Below, one piece after another: positions 10,916 to 21,858 of a DNA stretch of 64,000 nucleotides. Origin of the DNA: Exophiala sp. HKRS030 (taxonomy: Eukaryota; Ascomycota; Eurotiomycetes; Chaetothyriales; Herpotrichiellaceae). Within the stretch, counting starts at the first letter, position 1; each line of letters opens with the position of its first letter. A program made the translations under genes and the position numbers. The notes under the pieces were generated by a model that saw only the letters and a program-made list of their open reading frames with translations, had not been told where the DNA came from and did not search any database. The stretch spans positions 3,658,001 through 3,722,000 of the forward strand of contig JAHWDD010000001.1 in the NCBI GenBank assembly GCA_023897205.1. The letters are read 5' to 3'.

Positions 10916-12708
10916 GGTGAGTTCTTGCTACTTCACCTCTGGTTGAGTTGGGACCTGCAAATCAAAGTAGTAAAGGTTGTTAGGACGACAAGAAAAGAGA
11001 TGGGGCGAGAAGCGCCGGCCTATCTGCAAATCATGGCATGCCACAGTACACAAAAGGCAACATGGACGAAACTGCCGAGACCGAGACATTGGGACAGGGG
11101 GTAAGCCAACAAGCATGTGTGAAGCGACTCGTGCATGGTCAAACCCCAGGATGATTTGATGACTTGGTTGCAGGATTGATAAGAATTAAGGCAAAAGGTA
11201 TGCCGGGATCACTCTTCTCTTGCCAGATTGGCATGGTCCTAGGGTACGGATGGCTTGTTTTGGCGCCAAGCCATCAATGAAGACCTATTGTACCAACCTG
11301 CTGGCCATTTGGTATTCGACATAGTGGTGCCCTTTTGCACTTTTTGCCTGCATCAGCCTGGTATTTCTTCAAGGGTGGACGGCAAGGTACAGCGTGTGGT
11401 GAACACTGCAACAGCGGAGCAAGTCCCGATTGAGGATTGACGCGGGCGAGTAGCTGCATGAAACACTTGTCGCTCACCGTAGGTGGTACTGGGGTATGTC
11501 GAGAGAAGGCGAATGATGGGCCCTGTTCCCTCGGAGGCCTAGCCAGTTTCCGTGAGGGAAGCTACTGGTGCCGTTTCTGGCCTTTGTCGATACTACTCGA
11601 ATTTTTCCAGGGAAGAGAGCTTGCAAGGGGCGTTGAGATTAGCTGCATTCGTAGCGCATAACGATCGAAATGCTCGATGTGGTTCGCTCGTGTGGGTGAA
11701 GTCACTTCTCCTTGGGGAGGGCTCCTTATCGATATGTACCAGGAGTCTTGAGGCTCCGGGGAACGACTAATCTACGTCTGGTACGAGTGGAAGGTGTTCA
11801 TCTCAAGCTGCGGTGGCTGATTTGGTATGATGATCATCATCATCACTGAAAGGTGGCATAGGGTGTTTTCATTGTGATGATAAGTCGTACTCCCTTCTCG
11901 TTTGTATCTGGTCAGGGCACCGAGTAACGACATGAGATATGGTATGGGTAAGGTCAGCACATATGTGGCCTTGCATCACCGTAGCGCCAAGGCCGGTGAT
12001 GAAACACATGATGAGCCTAGCCGCTACGCTACGGTGCATCACATAATCCTTTCTCACAGCCAAACTCCATAAAGAACTGCGTTTGCTCGACAACAATCAC
12101 TACTTTCTAGATCCTGATCTGCCATCAACTTCGTCGCAGTCTCGTTGTCGATGCGGATCCTCATCTGTGAGACCTGACTCGCTTGCTGAGATGTGCTTTT
12201 GATTTATTCTTTGCGCACCATGGTTGACAAGGCTACCTGGCCTGTTTGCCATTCAAAGCCTCTACAGACCCACCCGCATGACCAGACAATGTCGGCTGAG
12301 ACAATCCTTCCCATGTGTCTTGCGATCAGCAACAAAGCAGTCGACCACACGGTAATATCATCAGCATACCATCTATCATGACATATGCTGTTGGTGCATG
12401 ACATTTATCGATGGCAGGCAAACAGTCATTCACTGTTTTGAAAATCATCCATGCGCTCTTCCGCCCATCTTTGTACTGTTTCTTTTCACGTTTGGCAACA
12501 ATGTTCTACTCAGGCCAGGTGCTCCATATTTTACAAACAAGGTGGCAGAATGATAAGTATTCTTTTCGATTTTACATTTATGTCTCTGTCCCTGCCATCT
12601 AGGACAATTTGGGCAGCATTGCTTCTGACCTTCCCTCAAGCATTGTTATTTGCAGATTTTACAAAGATCACATCACACATCCTTTGGTCTGTCAAGGCTG
12701 TAGCAGAT
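10916..12708. other. Gene-poor interval
   Basis: About 1.8 kb with only short open frames lacking recognisable domains or codon bias. It holds the permease promoter at its left end. No repeat, tRNA or transposon structure was seen. Confidence 0.5.
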
Positions 12709-13359
12709 ATGTTTCTCAGACTCACCAACATTGCTTTGATGCGAGCACCCCCATACGAGGAGGGTTACACATATGTGCAGCGGCTCGCAACGGGCAAATT
12801 GTGTTTCGTGCGCAAACGTACACGTTCCAATAAGCCGAAGCCAAAAAAATGCATCGAAGTCTGCGAGGAAAGACCGCAATACGGCTCCTCTGCCACAAGC
12901 CATCATGCCCACAGACACGACTCTACACATGGGCACATTATCTGTCACGATCGCGGACCTAGTGACGAGAGCTGTGCAACTGTCAATGTCTACACCGAAG
13001 GCCCAATACATATTTACGGGCATACAGGGGAAACGACCAAGACTTGTCAACCACAAGGTCCAATATGGGAGACACGAGAACCAAAGGTGAAGAATGGCTT
13101 TTGGTTCGAGCGCAAAGGTGTACCTGTGCGAGTGGTTCGAGTGGGCAAGTCGCAAGAGGAAAGGATATGTGTTTCTCCCAGTCAACCAAAGGCGCGATGC
13201 GAAACATCAGGATCAGACCGTGTATGGTGTTCAAAACAAGGCGACTATTCCAATGGTGTGGAAGAAGACAAAGCAGTATGGGATCCTGTCTTACGGGCTT
13301 GGGTCGTGAAACGAGCACCACGAGTTCAGTTTTCTGGCTCTGAAGCAGGATGCCCCTGA
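12709..13359 (+). CDS. Doubtful orphan ORF, basic and His/Cys-rich
   Basis: An open frame of up to 302 codons (from about 12451). The most coherent part starts at Met 12709 and gives 216 residues. I do not recognise it. A basic Lys/Arg/Pro stretch (VRKRTRSNKPKPKKC) is followed by a His-rich part (TSHHAHRHDSTHGHIICHD) and a Cys/Trp-containing C-terminus (IWETREPKVKNGFWFERKG; WDPVLRAWVVKRAP). Long frames also exist on the opposite strand here, so chance openness is possible. It could be a lineage-specific protein or an exon of an unrecognised gene. It is convergent with the alpha/beta hydrolase. Confidence 0.35.
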   Translation: MFLRLTNIALMRAPPYEEGYTYVQRLATGKLCFVRKRTRSNKPKPKKCIEVCEERPQYGSSATSHHAHRHDSTHGHIICHDRGPSDESCATVNVYTEGPIHIYGHTGETTKTCQPQGPIWETREPKVKNGFWFERKGVPVRVVRVGKSQEERICVSPSQPKARCETSGSDRVWCSKQGDYSNGVEEDKAVWDPVLRAWVVKRAPRVQFSGSEAGCP

Positions 13360-13507
13360 GACCTTGGAAAGGTGGATGGGAAGATCTTATACAACAACTC
13401 TGGAGGGGAAAAAACACGACTCCCTGCATCATTTGTCGTGTTTCTAGCAGACATGTTTCATTTTCAAAGCATCGGTCCCCTCCACCTTTCACAATCGTCA
13501 TGATGTC

Positions 13508-14368
13508 TCAGCCTCTCAGAAACCCATCAACGATGTCCCAGAACTTGTTCTCTTGCTCAACCCAAGGGAAATGCCCACAATCCTCCAAAACGATCAAGTT
13601 GCTCCCCTTGACACCGTGGGCTACTGTTTCTGCAACCTCTACACCACAAGTCCGATCCTGTCTACCAACCACGACCAAAGTCTTAGCCGTCACTCTTCCC
13701 AACTCGGCAAGCTGATCCCACTTGCCACCCTCGGTCTGATCTGCGGCATAATACGCCCCGTACGTCGACAGCTTCGGCAAGGCCGTCCATGCCTTTTCAA
13801 ACGCCTCTGGACCTCCATTCTGCGGATGCGCAAAGTACAAGTGCATCATTTTGAGGACGAACGTGCGGAATTCAGCGTCGTTGGTCACGCTCATGGACGA
13901 GAAGATCTTTCCGACTTTGGCGAAGAAAGATTGGTCCTTGCGCGTGTATCCCAGCAGGTCCGTCTCGATGAGCACCAACCGATCCACGTGCTGGGGATAC
14001 GCGATTGCGTACCCGAGCACCACGACTCCACCGGCGGAGTGGCCTGCCAAACTCACCTTCTCGAGGCCGAGGTGGACGCGAAGAGCCTCGAGATCTTGCA
14101 CGATGTGTCTGGTAGACATGGCGGAAGGGTCTGTAGGCGTGTCCGAAGAGTCATTTCCGCGTGGTGAAGGGACGATCAATGTGAAGCGTGAAGATAGTCT
14201 GCCAAAGGTCGAGACGTACATGTCTGCACCAACGCCCCAGGGAGGGGGGTGGACGATTAGGGGTGGGAGAGATGATGGAGAGTCGCTCTGGACATTGTAG
14301 TGGATTTTCAAATCGTTGATGATGACAGTGTGGGCGCCTGGTGACAAGAGGGAAGAGGACGATGACAT
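13508..14368 (-). CDS. Alpha/beta-fold hydrolase
   Basis: Intronless, 286 residues, the standard length for soluble alpha/beta hydrolases of the proline-iminopeptidase / haloalkane-dehalogenase-like type. The core strand and oxyanion region are PPLIVHPPPWGVGADMY (the HPPPWG is an HG-like loop). The nucleophile elbow is GHSAGG at about residue 119. The acid residue lies in VVVGRQDRTCG and the catalytic His in LEDCGHFPWVEQENKF. No signal peptide or membrane segment, so it is probably cytosolic. The reaction (esterase, lactonase or peptidase) cannot be told from sequence alone. Upstream (14461-14500) is a GAGT/GT-rich low-complexity tract. Confidence 0.88.
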   Translation of the reverse strand: MSSSSSLLSPGAHTVIINDLKIHYNVQSDSPSSLPPLIVHPPPWGVGADMYVSTFGRLSSRFTLIVPSPRGNDSSDTPTDPSAMSTRHIVQDLEALRVHLGLEKVSLAGHSAGGVVVLGYAIAYPQHVDRLVLIETDLLGYTRKDQSFFAKVGKIFSSMSVTNDAEFRTFVLKMMHLYFAHPQNGGPEAFEKAWTALPKLSTYGAYYAADQTEGGKWDQLAELGRVTAKTLVVVGRQDRTCGVEVAETVAHGVKGSNLIVLEDCGHFPWVEQENKFWDIVDGFLRG

Positions 14369-15853
14369 TTTGGCTTCTCTTTTCTGGCTTGTCTATTCTA
14401 GCTTTCTTACTTGTTGTCTATCCTTGAATGTTATTTGTTTTTGGATCCGGTAGGCTTCTTGGTGAGCGAGCGAGTGAGTGAGTGAGAGTGTGTGTATGTG
14501 ACCTGTCTGTGCCACAACTTGGAATGACATCGGACCATCATATATATACCTCTCCCCCAAGTACATCAACCACACACTCTCCTACCTAGATAGAACCCAC
14601 ACCGCTCCAGCTCGTCTTACCAATTGCCAATATGTACTCGTACCTGCTCGTAACACACCTCCCTCCTACCGAGGCCACAGGCTTGATTTACTTGCTCTGC
14701 TTGGCGCAAGGCTGCGCCATCGTCTTCTGGCCACTCTCACTCCTAATTAGCCTCGTTTGATTCCTAATCCTGCAGGCACGCGTGTGGGCTTGTGTTGCAA
14801 CTATTAGTCAAGTAACCCCTTCACTTCAACTTGAGATCGTCTATCATCTTAATGCCGGCGGGAGAGTTAAGCCAAGCCCGCCTGGTCTGAAATCCTCCGG
14901 GTGCACTGGAATGACCGAGATGGCAAAAATCCACTCCCTATCGTCATCTGGCCCCATCACAACTCCCAGAAGAGGACTATGCGCGGCACTTCTGAGTGGT
15001 TGATAAACCGGTGGGGGTACTCTCAGTACGAGTACCAATAAGTGAAATGGGACACAAGTCCCTTTGTGTATGTGTGTGTGTGTGTGAGAGAGGGAGAGAT
15101 ATAGGACGAGGCACACGAATATACCAAACCCCGAGAGAAGCATGGGATGGTCGCTGTAAGTGTACTCGAATCGGTCACGAGGTGAAAGAAAGCATCATAT
15201 GCGCAACCATGACCGTCGACCTATCGTGGAAAATCCCAAGTCCCAAAGACTCTAGCTGGAAGGTACGATAATCCAGTAAAACCCGCAAGTGGCTTATACG
15301 AGAGTGCTCGTATTGAAAGAAAAACTTGAGATATCAAAGTCGTTGTTCATACATGTCATCAGTCGGACTGCCATGACTATTCTTGAAAGCAGAACGGTTT
15401 TTAAATCCTTTTGCAAGCAACAGCTGAATCAGTGCAAGCATTCCAGGAGCCAGGCTCGCCCATCACTTCTACCCATTGCTAGTCCCATCCGCCCTCTTGA
15501 ATGAGGCCAAGCTGGGAGAGCTGTTGTATCCAAACTTGCCCCTGTACATATGGTGCGGATGGCCTCTGAAAATCATTCAAGATTCTGGGCCTGGCCACCA
15601 CGTCATGCAATTACTGTCCGAGGGAGACCACAAGGGTGTGCGTCCAGCTCCATTCCAATATCCGTGCCTTCTTTGTGAGCCTGATTCAGCCGTTGAACGG
15701 GTCGAGCTGACATTGGGGGCAGTGTGGCAATATAGACTTGTGGCTTGAAAGTCATGTTGGGCTTAGATGGCCTCTAGCTTATCGGCGTCGTACAGTCGGG
15801 GGTATTCGAAGAGTGTGTAGGAGGGCACAAAATTCACCACGGGCGCATTATGC
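14369..15853. other. Intergenic region with simple repeats
   Basis: About 1.5 kb without a supported gene. It includes a GAGT/GT tract at about 14461-14500 and a short (GT)n at about 15065-15086. Confidence 0.5.
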
Positions 15854-16485
15854 TCATAGAAGCTCTTCACACGTCCAGTCTTCGTACCTTTGAGATGTCA
15901 GCAGAGATCGTAGCAGTCTCAGGTCGCAAAAGCTTACCATCCGTCTGGTAGGTAACGGCGCACCACGAGTGGGATCTTCTTTTGGTTTAATTCCTTGATC
16001 GCAATCTGTAGAGGATCTGTCTCTCCTTCGAGATCAACCAAGACAGGCGCATTGTTACTGCACGTTGTTAGGTCTGTCGCCCTCCAGCAACGTCCATCAC
16101 CATGAGCACATACCTGATCTGTAGCGCTCTAGTGCCCAATACTCTAGCTCTCTCATACTTTGTCATGTAACGTGTGGTGCTCCTCTTCTCTGGGGGGATT
16201 TTCTTGTCGGCGTCACTCGAGGGTTTCGCAGGCTGGTTTGGGTCGGCTGAGACCACTGTCTTCTCCTCGCCGTCTTCTGCTGCAGTAGCCCGGGCTTCGA
16301 TTGCTGCCTCGTCAATCTCAACGTCTGGTGCAAAATCTTCGATCTGCTCTTCTGGCTCGTAGAATTCGGTCTCTGGCTCATCTTGGCCGTACCTGAATGT
16401 ATGTTAGTGGCAGGATAACCATGAGGCACAACACAGAAGTCCGCTCCCACACTTACCCTCCCTCGTTGTCACCGTAATCAGACAT
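15854..16485 (-). CDS. RPB6: RNA polymerases I/II/III shared subunit RPABC2 (Rpb6)
   Basis: Four exons on the minus strand: 16485-16457, 16392-16114, 16057-15938 and 15887-15854 (introns 64, 56 and 50 bp), giving 153 residues as expected for fungal Rpb6. This subunit is shared by all three nuclear RNA polymerases and links the clamp to the core. The N-terminus is acidic and starts [20 protein letters not shown]. The conserved C-terminal half holds [20 protein letters not shown], then [40 protein letters not shown] and the terminal [10 protein letters not shown]. Every splice junction rebuilds a conserved motif. The start exon is only 29 nt and is supported by the acidic Asp/Tyr beginning typical of the family. 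It is divergently transcribed from the TFIIIA-like gene, 382 bp apart. Confidence 0.96.
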
Positions 16486-16867
16486 ATTGGCGTGGTTTCG
16501 GCGGCAAACGCAGCGTGTTTGTATGACAGGAAGATAGCGGCGTGTCAAACAGCAGCTGGCGACAGAGAGAGTGATCGTGAGTGTAAACGTGAGGATGAAG
16601 ACAAGTGCATTCCAGAGTGAAGACTAGGATATGCCTGTCGCGGTGTCGTGAATGAGAAAAAAGGCGCCTCCGCGAGTCCAGCACTTGGTCTTGGCTAATT
16701 TTTTTCAAATGACGAATCAGTGACGAGGTGAAGCCGACATACTTGCACTAAACTCACCCCTCGGCATTGGCTTCGTTGGCCACCGAAAGTTCCTTAAATT
16801 TTCGTCGCGACGCTGACCTACCAACACCACATTACAGAGTGCCCTTGCAAGCTTCCAGTTAGTCAAG
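16486..16867. promoter_or_regulatory. Shared divergent promoter, RPB6 / TFIIIA-like
   Basis: The 382-bp gap between two start codons facing away from each other. It must hold both promoters, including TTTTTTCAAATGACG near 16700 and a pyrimidine/adenine stretch before 16868. No factor site is assigned. Confidence 0.6.
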
Positions 16868-18487
16868 ATGCGGGTCGATTCAGACGACGACTTCGATCCG
16901 GTCGACGACTATGACATGCTCGACTCCGCGGACGAGCTGGTCGCTGAGAACGGTGACACCCCGGCCACATCTCCTCCCGCATCCACTACTCTTCCTCGCT
17001 GCCGACAAAAGAACCTACAGTGCCCATACGAAGGTTGCGAAAAGGCTTTCAATCGACAAGCACGCCTCCAGGAGCATATCCGCTCACACACCAATGAACG
17101 TCCTTTCAAATGTCCCTATTCTCCATGCACCAAAGACTTCCTACGTGACAGTCATCTAAAACACCACATCAAGAGTGTCCACCAGGATATTCGTGACTAC
17201 AAGTGTACTTGGGAAGGGTGTGATGCAAGTTTCGCAACCGGCACAAGGTTGCGACGACATGTCCAGACCCACGAGGCCAAGGAGAAATTCAGATGTCGTG
17301 GCTATGAAGGCTGCTCTCAAACTTTTCGCAAGCAAGATACTCTGGACAGACACATCAAGACTGACCATCTAGGAATCAAGCCTTTTCCATGTCAGGAATC
17401 TGATTCAGTCACTGGTTTGCCCTGCACAAAAGCATACGATACTGCAGAAAAGTTGCGCGCCCATCAAAGAGCTAGACACGACCCGACAAGATTCTCCTGC
17501 GATGAATGTATGCGACAAAACGCCGAGACTCTTGCCAACTCTGCAGACACTGATCCAGATACATTGCCTGTCGCGTCATTTGCGACATACGGAGAATTTC
17601 AGGCTCACCTCACCATCGTCCATCCGCCAACATGTGGTTTATGTCCAACTTCTTTCACGACTAAAAAGGAGTTAACCAGACATCTTGAAATTCAGCATGG
17701 TATACTCACTGAAACACAGAATAAGCCTAGCCAGTCCTTTCCTTGCACTTATGATGGATGCGACAAACAATTCACCAAGAAGGGCAATCTCAACGTCCAC
17801 ATCAAGACTGTCCACGAAAACAAACGTGACTTTGTATGCGGCCAGACTGAGATTACTTTGCCGAAGGAACTTGTCGACAACGGCAACATTGTGGTTTACG
17901 GTTGCAACCGGAGCTTTACCAGCAAGGCAACATTGGAAGAGCATGTTCGATCTGCACACCTTGGATTGGAAGCAAAGAGAGTAGCGCAAAACAAGAAGCG
18001 CAAGGCAGAGCGACAGAAAGAGCTTGTTGCCACTGGTGGTCGAGTGCTTAAGAAGCGCAAACCTCGTTCAGACAAGGGTGTCAAGAAGACTTCTCTCATG
18101 GCCGATCTCATTGGCCAAGCACATTCGGAGAGCATTGCAATTCCTGGCGCTACGTCAACCGGCAACGATGGTGACTCTACTCATCAGGCGGACATGGATG
18201 CCGAGGAGCAGTTCCTGACAGGCTCAATGGTTATGTGTGGCGACGAGATCTATCACTATGGCAGCTCGTACCACTATCCATCTGGCGAATACCCGACTAT
18301 TGGTGGCAACACTGGTGCAAGTGGGCATGCCAACGAACACAATTCCAACAACGATTCCAACGACACTGACATCCCATTTGGCCAGTACCTACCAGACAGT
18401 GCTATGGATTATGAAGTTGACGACCTCTTTGGCTTCGAACAAGAGAATCGAATTGACTTCACCTACCCGGCACCATTTTCTTACTAA
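16868..18487 (+). CDS. TFC2: TFIIIA-like C2H2 zinc-finger protein
   Basis: Intronless, 539 residues. Nine to ten C2H2 fingers run from about residue 50 to 370. The first is QCPYEGCEKAFNRQARLQEH and the second FKCPYSPCTKDFLRDSHLKH. The third is YKCTWEGCDASFATGTRLRR, and later ones include FPCTYDGCDKQFTKKGNLNV. The TFIIIA pattern is seen in the Y/F-x-C-x4-5-C spacing, short linkers, and longer breaks between fingers 5-6 and 8-9, as in yeast TFIIIA. TFIIIA binds the internal control region of 5S rRNA genes, recruits TFIIIC/Pol III, and also binds 5S rRNA. A basic patch (KKRKAERQKE, KKRKPRSDKG) and an acidic Asn/Gly tail follow the fingers. Another multi-finger factor cannot be excluded, but finger order and the RPB6 neighbour agree with TFIIIA. 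Confidence 0.88.
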   Translation: MRVDSDDDFDPVDDYDMLDSADELVAENGDTPATSPPASTTLPRCRQKNLQCPYEGCEKAFNRQARLQEHIRSHTNERPFKCPYSPCTKDFLRDSHLKHHIKSVHQDIRDYKCTWEGCDASFATGTRLRRHVQTHEAKEKFRCRGYEGCSQTFRKQDTLDRHIKTDHLGIKPFPCQESDSVTGLPCTKAYDTAEKLRAHQRARHDPTRFSCDECMRQNAETLANSADTDPDTLPVASFATYGEFQAHLTIVHPPTCGLCPTSFTTKKELTRHLEIQHGILTETQNKPSQSFPCTYDGCDKQFTKKGNLNVHIKTVHENKRDFVCGQTEITLPKELVDNGNIVVYGCNRSFTSKATLEEHVRSAHLGLEAKRVAQNKKRKAERQKELVATGGRVLKKRKPRSDKGVKKTSLMADLIGQAHSESIAIPGATSTGNDGDSTHQADMDAEEQFLTGSMVMCGDEIYHYGSSYHYPSGEYPTIGGNTGASGHANEHNSNNDSNDTDIPFGQYLPDSAMDYEVDDLFGFEQENRIDFTYPAPFSY

Positions 18488-19557
18488 TTGACGACCGATT
18501 GTCTATCACGATCGATAATGAAATGGACCAGCTCTTCAGCTTCGAGCTTCCAAAAGCAAGAGTTTACGTTCACCCACCCGTTACTATTTCCCTCTCGACA
18601 ACCGACTGGCTTTTATGACCAAGGAAACGGAATGATTTTTCTTGCCCTCTTTCAGTTCGAGCAAACGTTATGATACCCCCGATACAGCGCTGTGATTACG
18701 GTTCCTCATTCACTTTATTATGGTCCCCTGCATAGATGAGCGAGTTTGTTGCGATTTCAATAATGTCACGATTACGAAGACGAAACGTCAGATTTTTATT
18801 TCCATGCAGAGCAAGGCGTTACCTGGCAAGGAAAATAAGCAGACACTATGCATTGGTGTAGTGGCGGCTCTACTAAAAGTGTGGAATTGGTTGTCGGCTG
18901 CTGCATAGCATGCAACAGGACAGCCTGAACAGACGCGGCGTTTGTTTTCACTGGAACACCAAAAATTGGTTGGTCATGGAAAAGTGAAACTTCTTTAGCA
19001 GATATCGAAGGTTGCCTCAAAAGAGGCCAAAGGGGGATAATTCCTTCTAATGAGAAATCCATATTGAAAATCATCCTTCCATGCCCGTGACTGTGCTTTT
19101 TCTGACTCTGCTGGGAATGCCGAATGCGTGCTGACCTCTCTATCATGCTCTCTAGCGGCCTAAATTTCATCTGATGGCGTTCATCTGAGCAGCTGAAATG
19201 GCGTCCCCGGAGGTATTGTCCAATCCGGCCAATTTGAGGTATACGGTATGATCGAACAAGGAAGGCGTTCTGATGAAGTTGCAGCTGGCGATAGGTGCCT
19301 AGAAAGTCGCAGTCTTACCACCCCTTGGTTCCTGCAATGGCTGGCTGACGTTATACTAAGGAGACTGCTGCTTCACATCACTCAGATTCGAGTAGCACAA
19401 AACCTATGTACGCGTGCTCTATCCTATAAACCTGACAGTCACGCTCAACGCGCAGTTGGCCACACTATGGACACTCCTCCCCGTCCAAGATATTCCTCCT
19501 TCGCCGTCACTGACCACCACCTATGAACTCAACATCAAGAGCAATAATCATTTCACC
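18488..19557. other. Intergenic region
   Basis: About 1.1 kb between two same-strand genes. No supported feature. A second exon set for the following membrane protein could lie in 19240-19557 but could not be demonstrated. Confidence 0.45.
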
Positions 19558-19992
19558 ATGATAACTCCCGAGGGAACTGAACTGGGCGGACGACTCTGGC
19601 ACCCCATGAGGACAGGCAGCGCCAGTACAACAATCCCAGCGGCAGCAACCTCGTCCATCTCGACCGGTCAGCCTAACAACACTCCCAGCGCAGCGATGAC
19701 GTCTCTATCTACCACAGCCACAGATTCAGCTTCAAGTATCTCTTCATCATCGCCACCCAGTTTATCTCTGACCCAACATTCTTCGCCATCATCTTCGAGT
19801 CTATCAGAAAGCGCTAAAGTCGGCATCATCGTCGCCTCATGCTCTGCGGCAGCCTTATTGATCCTCTTTGGAATTGTCGAACTATTCTTGAGGAGAAAAC
19901 GGAGGAATTTGATGCGTCTGAGAAGAAAAGAGCAAAGCGAGAAAAGAGAACAAGAAGATGATGGTCTGGATGGATGGCAATGCCTGGGATGA
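19558..19992 (+). CDS. Small single-pass membrane protein, Ser/Thr-rich
   Basis: 144 residues from the first ATG of a longer open frame that extends upstream to 19414 without a Met. A Ser/Thr/Pro-rich segment (about 20-90), probably O-glycosylated, precedes one transmembrane helix VGIIVASCSAAALLILFGIV and a basic stop-transfer stretch (RRKRRNLMRLRRK). A short charged cytoplasmic tail ends the protein. This resembles the C-terminal half of fungal cell-surface proteins, which normally have a signal peptide and folded ectodomain. Neither is visible, so the gene may be truncated or have undetected 5' exons. No function is assigned. Confidence 0.5.
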   Translation: MITPEGTELGGRLWHPMRTGSASTTIPAAATSSISTGQPNNTPSAAMTSLSTTATDSASSISSSSPPSLSLTQHSSPSSSSLSESAKVGIIVASCSAAALLILFGIVELFLRRKRRNLMRLRRKEQSEKREQEDDGLDGWQCLG

Positions 19993-20511
19993 AGGAAGGT
20001 GGGTGGAATAAGTCAATTCAAGTCACATACCTAATGATGAACATCTACTATGTCTCATTCATGACTTGAAGCTTGAGTGCTGGGAGATGCTTGTACCCTG
20101 CATTTTATGTTGTTGTGATCTCCACGGCCTCTAACCATTCATTAAGCGAGATGATCCGGGGGATTGTCAGGGGTCCATTCCGCTTATTCATGGGCCTCTC
20201 TCGGGCTTTTCTTCTTCTTATTACTCATGCTGAGAACAGCCACTGACAAAATTTACATCATAACACGTGCACTCAATGTCGCCCTTATCCGTCTCAAAGT
20301 CTGTCGTGATCTCTACCACTTTTTTTTCTCCCGACCTTGGAATAACAAAAAGTTAGGACACAACCGTACACGACCAACACTCCTTTTAAATGCAAGTCCA
20401 CGCCATGACCCTGGTATAAGAGCCTTGCTATTTCATTTCCATGCATTCCTTTCAACTCCCGACCTTTCCAACTTGCAGAACCTCCTTGAGACTACGCGGA
20501 GAAGAAGCGCG
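19993..20511. other. Intergenic / upstream leader of PTC7
   Basis: About 520 bp, open in the PTC7 frame from 20164 but without family-like sequence. Probably promoter and 5' UTR. Confidence 0.5.
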
Positions 20512-21858
20512 ATGACCACCGCTGGCCCCATCCGCCATCCGGCCCTTCTCACTCGTTCTTTAGCCTTTACTCCTTCTCATATCAATCACCGTGCGGGCGA
20601 ATCCTCTCGTCGAGACCTTACTCTTACTTACCGTTTCTTCTCAGACTTCCTACCTCCCATGAAGCGGAGCGTCGATCCCTACAAACCACCCGCGAGGAGT
20701 CTACATTCGACACCACGAGGTGCCGCTGCTGCAGCAGCCACGGCTCAGAACAACTCAGCTCCCCCCACGACTGCTGCTGAATCTGCCATCCCTCACATTT
20801 CCCTCCACATTGCCGCCTCGTCCAGCGGCAAAGGCCGCAAGTTTCGACCCGAGCTGAGTACGTTTGACTTTATCCCCAACAGCGGCACCGATGCCGCTTT
20901 GGGCCTCCAGCAAGGGTCGACGATGCAAGAGAAGAGATCGCGACGTCCCGACAGCGGGCAAGACGCGTATTTCGTGAGCCGCGTCGGAGGACGAGACTCC
21001 GAGGTGACGGCCTTTGCCGTGGCGGACGGGGTGGGAGGATGGACCGAGCACGGCATCGACCCGGCCGACTTTTCCCACGGTCTCTGCAGCCACATGGTCG
21101 AGACGGCACTGTCGTGGGACCGACGAGAAGAGAGGTTGGGTCCCAAACAGCTGCTCCGGCTGGGGTACGAACGGGTCACGAACGACCCGGCGATCAAGGC
21201 GGGAGGGACGACGGCGTGCGTGGCCGTCACCGAGCCCGACGGGCGCATGCGGGTCGCAAACCTGGGGGACTCGGGTTTCCTGCAGCTGAGGCTGGGGACG
21301 GTGCACCACTGTTCCAACCCGCAGACGCACGCCTTCAACACGCCGTACCAGATGAGCATGACGCCGCCCGAGATCCTCGCCCAGGCCATGATCTTTGGCG
21401 GCATGCCGTTGAACGACGAGCCCGAGAAGGCCGACCTGGCGGACCACATGCTGCGGCACGGCGACGTCCTCGTCCTGGCGACCGACGGCGTCTGGGACAA
21501 CCTCAACTCCCAGGACATCCTGTCGATCGTGTCCAAGCACATGCGCCTGTTCGGCGGGTGGTTGAGGTCGGAGGGTCAAGGGTACGCGACCTCCCCGGTC
21601 CTGCCCGAACTGGTCGACCGCTCGCTCGGGCCGCAGAAGCACAAACTGCCGGGCACGCTCCAGAGCGTGATCGCGGCGGCCATAGTCGGCGAGGCGAAGA
21701 CGGCCAGTCTCAGCGCGAAGCGAGACGGGCCGTTCGCGAAAGAAATGAAGAAGCATTTTCCCTTCGACCCTTGGCACGGTGGGAAGGTGGACGACATCAC
21801 CGTTTTGGTGGTCATTCCTGTCGACCAGGCCAAGGTGAGCTTGAAGCCCAAGTTGTAA
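20512..21858 (+). CDS. PTC7: Mitochondrial PP2C-type protein phosphatase (Ptc7)
   Basis: Intronless, 448 residues from the ATG at 20512. The frame stays open upstream, but only this start begins with a mitochondrial-type leader (Arg/Ser-rich, few acidic residues, up to about 100). The PP2C/SpoIIE-like catalytic domain follows. Metal-binding motifs are SGQDAYFVSR, FAVADGVGGWTEHGID, GGTTACVAV, RVANLGDSGFLQLRLG, VLATDGVWDNLNSQDI and, near the end, KVDDITVLVVIP. Ptc7 dephosphorylates mitochondrial proteins, among them Coq7 of coenzyme Q synthesis in yeast. Coding sequence from about 20900 on is much more GC-rich than its flanks. It is convergent with CYP53. Confidence 0.92.
   Translation: MTTAGPIRHPALLTRSLAFTPSHINHRAGESSRRDLTLTYRFFSDFLPPMKRSVDPYKPPARSLHSTPRGAAAAAATAQNNSAPPTTAAESAIPHISLHIAASSSGKGRKFRPELSTFDFIPNSGTDAALGLQQGSTMQEKRSRRPDSGQDAYFVSRVGGRDSEVTAFAVADGVGGWTEHGIDPADFSHGLCSHMVETALSWDRREERLGPKQLLRLGYERVTNDPAIKAGGTTACVAVTEPDGRMRVANLGDSGFLQLRLGTVHHCSNPQTHAFNTPYQMSMTPPEILAQAMIFGGMPLNDEPEKADLADHMLRHGDVLVLATDGVWDNLNSQDILSIVSKHMRLFGGWLRSEGQGYATSPVLPELVDRSLGPQKHKLPGTLQSVIAAAIVGEAKTASLSAKRDGPFAKEMKKHFPFDPWHGGKVDDITVLVVIPVDQAKVSLKPKL

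Noticed and set aside
12000..12110. Possible tRNA-like inverted sequence near the GCTACGC repeats
   Set aside because: No acceptor stem, anticodon arm or B-box consensus could be fitted.
13553..14167. Plus-strand frame opposite the alpha/beta hydrolase
   Set aside because: Shadow of a gene with catalytic motifs on the other strand.
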